Positions 35,288 to 40,490 of a stretch of 40,490 nucleotides of DNA are shown here, one piece after another. The position numbers and the translations under genes are program-made. The stretch comes from an uncultured Candidatus Thioglobus sp. (lineage in GTDB: Bacteria > Pseudomonadota > Gammaproteobacteria > PS1 > Pseudothioglobaceae): assembly GCA_905620445.1 (NCBI GenBank), contig CAJQTP010000002.1, positions 1 to 40,490 on the forward strand. The letters run 5' to 3'. The notes below the pieces were generated by a model. That model worked only from the letters and a program-made list of their open reading frames with translations, made no database searches and was not told the origin of the DNA. Each line of letters opens with the position of its first letter. Position 1 is the first letter of the stretch.

Positions 35288-35872
35288 CTAACTGTCAAAT
35301 GTTTTTAAGCCTGCAATTAGATATTTTATACCAGACCAGAGGGTAAGAATTGTCGCAGCAAAGAGAAGGACACGACCCATTATATTTATCTCATTATATG
35401 AAAAAATGAATAATGGCTGATGAATCAAAAGAAATAGTATGGCAATCATCTGTACAAATGTTTTTGATTTTCCTATCCAAGACACTGCAACATTAGCTCT
35501 TTTTCCAACTTCACTCATCCATTCTCTCAGCGCAGAAACAAGAATTTCTCTAGAGATTATGATTATTGATGGAATCGTGATATACCAAGTGTGATAATAA
35601 TCAATTAATAGAATAAGTGCTGTACAAACCATTAACTTGTCTGCAACTGGGTCGAGAAATGCCCCAAGTGCAGATTCTTGATTGAGTCTTCTAGCTAAAA
35701 ATCCATCAATAAAGTCAGTAGCACTAATAAGAATATAAATTGCCACAATAGAATTATTAATCCAACTAAGAGGCTCTCCATCTAGGTAGTTTGGCTGTAA
35801 ATAAAATAATCCAACAAAGAGAGGAATCAAAAAGATTCTTGACAGAGTAATTAAGTTAGGAAGAGTCATCAT
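35288..35872 (-). CDS. pgsA: CDP-diacylglycerol--glycerol-3-phosphate 3-phosphatidyltransferase
   Basis: PgsA makes phosphatidylglycerol phosphate at the inner membrane, the committed step to phosphatidylglycerol and cardiolipin. 194 residues, usual length. The CDP-alcohol phosphotransferase motif is complete: D56, G57, A60, R61, G70, D74 and D78 (DGxxARx8GxxxDxxxD). TM helices lie at about 10-25, 41-52, 80-100, 144-160 and 170-190. Start ATG 35872 (or the next codon ATG). Adjacent tRNA-Gly and tRNA-Cys share its strand and likely its transcript. Confidence 0.96.
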   Translation of the reverse strand: MMTLPNLITLSRIFLIPLFVGLFYLQPNYLDGEPLSWINNSIVAIYILISATDFIDGFLARRLNQESALGAFLDPVADKLMVCTALILLIDYYHTWYITIPSIIIISREILVSALREWMSEVGKRANVAVSWIGKSKTFVQMIAILFLLIHQPLFIFSYNEINIMGRVLLFAATILTLWSGIKYLIAGLKTFDS

Positions 35873-35925
35873 AATGCTAATTCTATCAAAGACTCGTAAT
35901 GTTTAGAGCAAACTTGTTTAAATAT

Positions 35926-36002
35926 TGGTGCGCTCGGCAGGATTTGAACCTGCAACCGCTCGGTTCGTAGCCGAGTACTCTATCCAGTTGAGCCACGAGC
36001 GC
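35926..36002 (-). tRNA. tRNA-Arg (ACG)
   Basis: Reads GCGCTCGTGGCTCAAC..., anticodon loop CTACGAA (ACG, read as ICG), T-arm GGTTCAAATCC, acceptor closed by CGAGCGC, then ACCA. 77 nt. It lies 53 bases upstream of pgsA on the same strand. Confidence 0.95.
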
Positions 36003-36036
36003 AGCTGCGTAATTATCGCCATATTTCATGCAAAGG

Positions 36037-37365
36037 TCAAGAAGAGTTTGAGGTATTTATTAAAATATCAACCAATTTATTAAGCTTCATCATTCTCGAG
36101 CCTTTTATTAAAATTGTTGCGCCTTTATATTTGGTGTTTAACTCATTAAGTATTGAATCAATATTGTCAAAATGATTGCCTTTGAAGTCTTTAGCTTCTT
36201 GCCCAATTGTCAGAAGACTATCTATATTTGCTTCACGCGCGTAGTCTCCAATTTCTTGATGAAGTTTTTTTGAATTCTTGCCAAGCTCTGCCATCGAACC
36301 AAGAACTAAAACTTTCTTTCCAGGGAAATTTTTTAGTGAATCTATTGCCACTTTCGTTGACTGTGGATTTGCATTATAACTATCGTCAAGTATAGTGAAA
36401 TTTTGAAGTTCAACTAATTCAAGTCGACCTTTTTCACATAGTGAATCCTCAAGGCCTTTTTTTATCAACTGGGGGCTGATGCCAAGTTTAATAGCGCAAG
36501 CTGAAGCTGCTAATGCATTATCTATTTGATGCAAGCCAATCATTGAAAGAGTTATATTTATAGAGCTAAGATTAAAGTTAAGTTTAAAGTTTAGAGTAGA
36601 ATTTGTTTGCTTAATATCACTGGCATATATATCGCTTTCATTTCCAAAAAAAGTAAGAGTTTTAGCGTTAGACATTTTTTTCCAGGTATCAACATGAGGC
36701 GAAGACTTATTAATTATTGCAGTGCCATTTTCAGATAAAGACTCTAGAATCTCTCCTTTTGCTTTTACTAATCTCGCCTCGCTTCCAAACTCTCCAAGAT
36801 GAGCATTATTCGCATTTGTAATGATTGCAATATCAGGCCGAGCTAAGCTGCATAAAAGCTCAATTTCATTTACATGATTTGCGCCCATTTCAACAATGCA
36901 GTATTGGTGATTTTTTTCAAGTTTTAAAAGTGTTTTTGGAACGCCTAAGTGATTATTAAGATTGCCTTTTGTTGAAAGTGTTGGGCCGTGTAATGACAAA
37001 ATTGAGTGGAGCATATTTTTTGTTGAGGTTTTTCCATTGCTTCCAGTAATTGCAATTACGACTGGCGAGTAAGACTGACGATGCCAAGCGGCTAATTTTT
37101 GATATGCTATTTCTGAATTACTAACTTCAATAATAGGTAAATTTGAGTGAATTTTTTTATGAACAATGACAGCGCTAGCGCCTAAATCTTCTGCTTGCTG
37201 GATAAAGTCATGACCGTCAAAATTACCACCTTCAAGTGCAATAAAAAGCTTTCCAGAAATTCCACCTCTAGTGTCGGTGCAAACGCCCTTAAATTTGACT
37301 GCTTTATTTGAGCTTGATTGACCATTAATGACTTTGTTTATTTTATCAGTGTCAGATGAAAGCAT
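36037..37365 (-). CDS. murF: UDP-MurNAc-tripeptide--D-Ala-D-Ala ligase
   Basis: MurF adds D-Ala-D-Ala to the peptidoglycan precursor. 442 residues. The N-terminal domain has the CTDTRGGISGKLFIALEG uridine-binding pattern (about 29-46), then the ATP loop TGSNGKTS at 107-114, EMGANHVNEIE, ITNANNAHLGEFG and the C-terminal LDDSYNANP and VLGSMAELG motifs. Overlaps the murE stop by 14 bases, so coupled. Downstream mraY, murD, ftsW are not present: the mur cluster is split here. Confidence 0.97.
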   Translation of the reverse strand: MLSSDTDKINKVINGQSSSNKAVKFKGVCTDTRGGISGKLFIALEGGNFDGHDFIQQAEDLGASAVIVHKKIHSNLPIIEVSNSEIAYQKLAAWHRQSYSPVVIAITGSNGKTSTKNMLHSILSLHGPTLSTKGNLNNHLGVPKTLLKLEKNHQYCIVEMGANHVNEIELLCSLARPDIAIITNANNAHLGEFGSEARLVKAKGEILESLSENGTAIINKSSPHVDTWKKMSNAKTLTFFGNESDIYASDIKQTNSTLNFKLNFNLSSINITLSMIGLHQIDNALAASACAIKLGISPQLIKKGLEDSLCEKGRLELVELQNFTILDDSYNANPQSTKVAIDSLKNFPGKKVLVLGSMAELGKNSKKLHQEIGDYAREANIDSLLTIGQEAKDFKGNHFDNIDSILNELNTKYKGATILIKGSRMMKLNKLVDILINTSNSS

Positions 37366-38740
37366 CTAATGCAACCTCAATATCACTGAACTGAAAAATT
37401 TGATCACCTATAGTTTGGGTTGTTTCGTGACCCTTACCTGCAATAAGTAATACCTCATCCTCTCCTAAAGTTTTTACTGCCGTTTCTATTGCGTATTTTC
37501 GATCTAAGATTATCTGGACATCATTCTCCACTTTAATTCCGCCAAGTATATCGTCAATAATTTTTTCTGGGCTTTCGCTTCTTGGATTGTCGTTTGTAAG
37601 AATTATGCTGTCAGCATTTTCACTTGCAATCTTTCCCATTAGCTGTCTTTTAGTTTTATCTCTATCTCCTCCGCACCCAAAAAGCACTCTGATTTTAAAC
37701 TCAGGATAATGAGTTTTAAAAGTTATTAGTGCATTAAATAGAGCATCTGGCGTATGAGCATAGTCAACCCAAATATTACTTTTTGGAAGTTGCTGCATTC
37801 TTCCTGGAGGAGGTGAAAGTTTTGCAAGTAAAGGCATTAAAGACTCATCGCTATGGCCCATACAGCTAAGGCTAGTATATGCTGCAAGTGCATTTGAAAG
37901 ATTAAAGCTGCCAACTAATGGAAGCTCAAAGACAAAGCTATTTAGCTGACAGATGAATCCTTTTTCACTGCTTTTGAATAAGTCTAAATCGCTGATCCCA
38001 AAAGTTACAGGCTCTTTATCAGAGGCAATATTTAAAAAATAATCATGATTATCATCGTCTCGATTAATGATGGATTTTGTTGTTAGAGTGCTTTCAAATA
38101 ATTTGCCTTTGGCATCTCGATAGTTATCCATCGTTTGATGATAATCCAAGTGATCTTGGGTAAGGTTGGTAAATATACCTTGAATAAATGAAAGGCCTTC
38201 AAGCCTATTTTGAACTAATGCATGAGAAGAGGCCTCAATAATCGCTAGTTCAATGCCTTGTTCGCTGAAATCCTGAAGAGCGCTATATATTGTAAAAATG
38301 TCAGGTGTTGTATTAATGGTCTTCTTATCTGAGCTGCTAATGCCAAGAGTACCAATAACGCCATTCTTAATTTGTAAGAAATTTAAAAGTTGTGAAATAA
38401 AATGACTTACAGACGTTTTTCCATTTGTTCCAGTTACCGCAATAAGATTCACTTTTTTTGCATGAGTGTAAAAGTTCTTAGCGAGAGCTGAAAGTTTGGC
38501 TTTAAGGTCGTCAATTTCAATAGCTGGAACTGTGCAATCTATTTCTTTGCCTTCTATTAAAACTGCTATGCAGCCATTTTCGATTGCATTGTCAATGTAT
38601 GCAGAGCCATGATTTTTTTCACCTTGAAGCGCAACAAAAACATCTCCTTTTTTAAGGGTTTGTGAGTTTAATGATAGTCCGGAAACCTCAAATGAATGAG
38701 TTGTTGTTGTAATATCGGATAAGAGGTGTTTAATATTCAT
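37352..38740 (-). CDS. murE: UDP-MurNAc-L-Ala-D-Glu--meso-diaminopimelate ligase
   Basis: MurE adds meso-diaminopimelate to the precursor. 462 residues, slightly short of the usual 490. The ATP loop TGTNGKTS is at 103-110; TNLTQDHLDYH and the carbamylated-lysine region GKLFE are present; the DNPRSE motif in LTNDNPRSESP specifies meso-diaminopimelate rather than lysine, as expected of a Gram-negative. The gene begins 47 bases after the KdsD-like gene. Confidence 0.97.
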   Translation of the reverse strand: MNIKHLLSDITTTTHSFEVSGLSLNSQTLKKGDVFVALQGEKNHGSAYIDNAIENGCIAVLIEGKEIDCTVPAIEIDDLKAKLSALAKNFYTHAKKVNLIAVTGTNGKTSVSHFISQLLNFLQIKNGVIGTLGISSSDKKTINTTPDIFTIYSALQDFSEQGIELAIIEASSHALVQNRLEGLSFIQGIFTNLTQDHLDYHQTMDNYRDAKGKLFESTLTTKSIINRDDDNHDYFLNIASDKEPVTFGISDLDLFKSSEKGFICQLNSFVFELPLVGSFNLSNALAAYTSLSCMGHSDESLMPLLAKLSPPPGRMQQLPKSNIWVDYAHTPDALFNALITFKTHYPEFKIRVLFGCGGDRDKTKRQLMGKIASENADSIILTNDNPRSESPEKIIDDILGGIKVENDVQIILDRKYAIETAVKTLGEDEVLLIAGKGHETTQTIGDQIFQFSDIEVALDAFI

Positions 38741-38787
38741 TTTTATTTTTGAATTACTACCTAAAGTTGAAAATGGAACTTAGATAG

Positions 38788-39753
38788 CTAGAATAATTTC
38801 GCTTGAATCAGCGTATGCATATTTATAGCACCTACTATTCGATTTTCTGAGTCTACAACAGGCAGTGAATTTAAGCTATTATTTTCCATTAGTTGCATTG
38901 CAATTAGAGCAGTTTCGTGGGGTTCTATTGACTTACAATTTTTTGTCATCACCTCTTGAATAGATAGTTTTTTAAAATTTACATTTGCTTCAATTGCCCT
39001 TCTTAAATCACCATCTGTAAATATCCCTATTAACTTTTCATCTTCAGCAATTAGCACCATACCAAGTGATTTTTTAGTCATTACTAAAAGGCTATCAATA
39101 AGTAATGTTTCTTTTGAAACAATTGGAATGTCGAGGCCTTCCTTCATAATGCTTGAAACTAAAGTTAATAAGCGTCTTCCAAGTGTTCCTGAAGGGTGAG
39201 ACATTGCAAAATCTTCAGAAGTAAAGCTATTTACTGACATAAGTGAGACTGCTATTGCATCTCCCATTACTAATGCTGCAGTAGTGCTTGATGTTGGAGC
39301 AAGGTTGTTAGGGCATGCCTCCTTATTAACACTAACATCTAAGTGAAATTCACTAGCCATAGCTAGAGTAGAGTTAATATTACCAGTCATGCTGATAATT
39401 GGAGTATGGATTCTTTTGATTCCGGGAAGCAATGAGATGATTTCGTCAGATTCACCAGAATATGAAATCATAATGACAACATCATTAGAGTTAATCATAC
39501 CTAAGTCACCATGACCTGCCTCTCCTGGATGTAAGTAAAATGAGGGGGTCCCTGTGGAAGCTAAAGTTGAGGCAATTTTTTTTGCTATATGCCCTGATTT
39601 ACCCATTCCAACAAGAATAACTTTTCCTTTGCATAATCTAATGAGATGACAAATTTCATCGAATTTTTGATCTATCCTGTCTTTTAATAAGAGAACAGAA
39701 TCAGCTTCAGTTTGGATTACTGCCTTAGCAATTTCTATTAATGATTTACCCAC
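38788..39753 (-). CDS. kdsD: KpsF/GutQ/KdsD-type arabinose-5-phosphate isomerase
   Basis: 321 residues. The SIS sugar-isomerase domain (about 35-180) has GMGKSGHIAKKIASTLASTG and SYSGESDEIISLLP; two CBS domains (about 205-321) follow, starting at the IMKEGLDIPIV and VMTKNCKSIEP repeats. It converts ribulose-5-phosphate to arabinose-5-phosphate for Kdo in LPS. GTG 39753 is the start; no in-frame ATG is near. KdsD versus KpsF or GutQ paralogy cannot be fixed from sequence alone; kdsC/lptCAB are not adjacent. Confidence 0.9.
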   Translation of the reverse strand: MGKSLIEIAKAVIQTEADSVLLLKDRIDQKFDEICHLIRLCKGKVILVGMGKSGHIAKKIASTLASTGTPSFYLHPGEAGHGDLGMINSNDVVIMISYSGESDEIISLLPGIKRIHTPIISMTGNINSTLAMASEFHLDVSVNKEACPNNLAPTSSTTAALVMGDAIAVSLMSVNSFTSEDFAMSHPSGTLGRRLLTLVSSIMKEGLDIPIVSKETLLIDSLLVMTKKSLGMVLIAEDEKLIGIFTDGDLRRAIEANVNFKKLSIQEVMTKNCKSIEPHETALIAMQLMENNSLNSLPVVDSENRIVGAINMHTLIQAKLF

Positions 39754-39855
39754 GGGCTATAAAAGATTGGTCATTGTTATATAAGTAGATTATAAATATT
39801 ATTTAATTATTTTGGGCCCTATAATTAATGCTGTTTAGATATTAGAGAATTATAA

Positions 39856-40329
39856 GTGCAATTAAAAAACAAAATTCTGTTTGTATGTATGGGTAATATT
39901 TGCCGTTCACCAACTGCTGAAGGAGCTTTTCGCTCTATTGTAGATAAAAATAACCAGTCTGGGAATTTTGATATCGATTCTGCTGGTACCCATGCATATC
40001 ATTTAGGAAACCCGCCTGATAAAAGATCACAGGCTGCTGCTAAAAACTATGGAATAGACTTATCAAACCAGAAAGCACGACAAGTCCATGAAAGTGATTT
40101 TTATTATTATGACTTTATAATCGCTATGGACGAAGATAACCTTGAGAGACTGAAATCAATCTACCCTATTGGGGGCATTTCTAAGGTTGAATTATTACTT
40201 AATTATTCTAAGGAGCTCAATGGAGGTAACGTTCCTGATCCTTATTATGAGGGAAAGTTTGATGAAGTCTTTAAGATGGTTTACTCAGCCTGCACATCAT
40301 TTTTTAAAAGTATAGTAAAAAAAGACTAA
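39856..40329 (+). CDS. Low-molecular-weight protein-tyrosine phosphatase
   Basis: 157 residues, GTG start at 39856, chosen because it puts the phosphate loop C11-MGNIC-R17-S at the conserved distance from the N-terminus. The DPYYEGKFDEVF segment carries the general-acid Asp and the tyrosine pair typical of class I LMW-PTP. Related proteins (Wzb/Etp) regulate exopolysaccharide tyrosine kinases, but no kinase is nearby. It is divergent from kdsD. Confidence 0.92.
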   Translation: MQLKNKILFVCMGNICRSPTAEGAFRSIVDKNNQSGNFDIDSAGTHAYHLGNPPDKRSQAAAKNYGIDLSNQKARQVHESDFYYYDFIIAMDEDNLERLKSIYPIGGISKVELLLNYSKELNGGNVPDPYYEGKFDEVFKMVYSACTSFFKSIVKKD

Positions 40330-40335
40330 TATTCA

Positions 40336-40365
40336 TTGACATTAGAGTCAGCACCAAAGTATAAT
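40336..40365 (+). promoter_or_regulatory. Consensus promoter of the rpsL (str) operon
   Basis: TTGACA at 40336-40341 and TATAAT at 40360-40365, both perfect, with an 18-base spacer; same geometry as the sat promoter. It lies 65 bases upstream of the rpsL ATG. Confidence 0.85.
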
Positions 40366-40366
40366 T

Positions 40367-40396
40367 GCCCGCTTTATTGACCCCCGCTATGTGGGC
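40367..40396 (+). promoter_or_regulatory. Structured rpsL leader with alternative hairpins
   Basis: GCCCGC at 40367-40372 can pair with GTGGGC at 40391-40396 (one G-U), while the CCCGC just before the TAT loop (about 40383-40387) can pair with the same GTGGG. The two are mutually exclusive. The first lies almost at the expected transcript start. Could be a ribosomal-protein or attenuation control element. Confidence 0.4.
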
Positions 40397-40430
40397 GAAA
40401 AATTAAATTTACATTGGAGTATAAACCTTT

Positions 40431-40490
40431 ATGTCAACGATTAACCAATTGGTAAGAAACCCAAGAAGTAAGAAGATTGTTAAAACTGGT
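40431..40490 (+). CDS. rpsL: 30S ribosomal protein S12, N-terminal fragment
   Basis: Only 20 codons are present before the window edge: MSTINQLVRNPRSKKIVKTG. It matches the invariable N-terminus of S12 (M-x-T-I-N-Q-L-V-R). S12 lies in the decoding centre; rpsG, fusA and tuf would normally follow. A TTGGAG ribosome site is seen at about 40414-40419. Confidence 0.93.
   Translation, partial: MSTINQLVRNPRSKKIVKTG

Noticed and set aside
1-40490. CRISPR arrays, insertion sequences, prophage genes, toxin-antitoxin pairs
   Set aside because: Scanned for regularly spaced repeats, transposase/integrase motifs and small paired genes; none seen.

Overview
The window is one contiguous, AT-rich, gene-dense piece of bacterial chromosome with short intergenic gaps. 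Gene content points to a gammaproteobacterial sulfur oxidiser of the SUP05/Thioglobus/Ruthia type (Thioglobaceae). The basis is a complete sat–aprM–aprB–aprA block (membrane partner AprM, no qmo genes), the gammaproteobacterial order pgsA–tRNA-Gly–tRNA-Cys, an EF-P/EpmA pair, and AT-rich codon use. This is inference from gene content; no rRNA or database comparison was available.

Layout. 1-4401 is an accessory-looking block: a leftward M24-type peptidase fragment, a class I methyltransferase, a 97-residue orphan, an APH-fold kinase coupled to a class III aminotransferase (probably a phospho-amino-alcohol pathway), and a secreted CIA30-domain protein. It ends at the 3' end of ssrA (tmRNA, 4429-4778, minus). 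4812-8274 (minus) holds tyrS, proA and holA. 8452-12536 (plus) is ftsH-folP-glmM, with a heat-shock-like promoter before ftsH. 12584-17144 is a sulfite-centred region: a TauE/SafE exporter, an Lrp-family regulator divergent from a sirohaem sulfite/nitrite reductase, DUF934, DUF2061 and a ferredoxin-NADP reductase. 17295-19035 carries an orphan RnfB-like ferredoxin protein and queA, convergent with an MFS transporter. 20202-22225 (minus) is sucCD. 22396-26418 (plus) is a tight run of six genes: efp, epmA, a YcgN-like protein, DUF2914, argG and a phosphodiesterase.

26439-31934 (minus) contains a SlyD-like isomerase and the dissimilatory sulfur block. Reading leftward from a consensus promoter, this is sat, aprM, aprB, aprA and a small unknown protein. 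In a sulfur oxidiser these genes run in the oxidative direction: sulfite + AMP gives APS (AprBA, electrons to the membrane through AprM), and APS + pyrophosphate gives ATP + sulfate (Sat). 32179-35001 (plus) holds azlCD and a SulP anion transporter, which could move product sulfate. 35002-36002 has a bidirectional terminator, three tRNAs and pgsA. 36037-39753 (minus) is murF, murE and a KdsD-type isomerase. 39856-40329 is a low-molecular-weight tyrosine phosphatase, and the window ends in the first 20 codons of rpsL, behind a consensus promoter and a structured leader.

The gaps longer than about 240 bases hold the tmRNA gene (4402-4811), two tRNAs with a terminator (35002-35287) and the sat/azlC divergent promoter region (31935-32178). 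No CRISPR array, insertion sequence, prophage or rRNA was seen. The most interesting signals are regulatory: a perfect 20-bp palindrome just downstream of the sat promoter, helically phased direct repeats before the sulfite reductase, tandem hairpins after aprA, and mutually exclusive hairpins in the rpsL leader.
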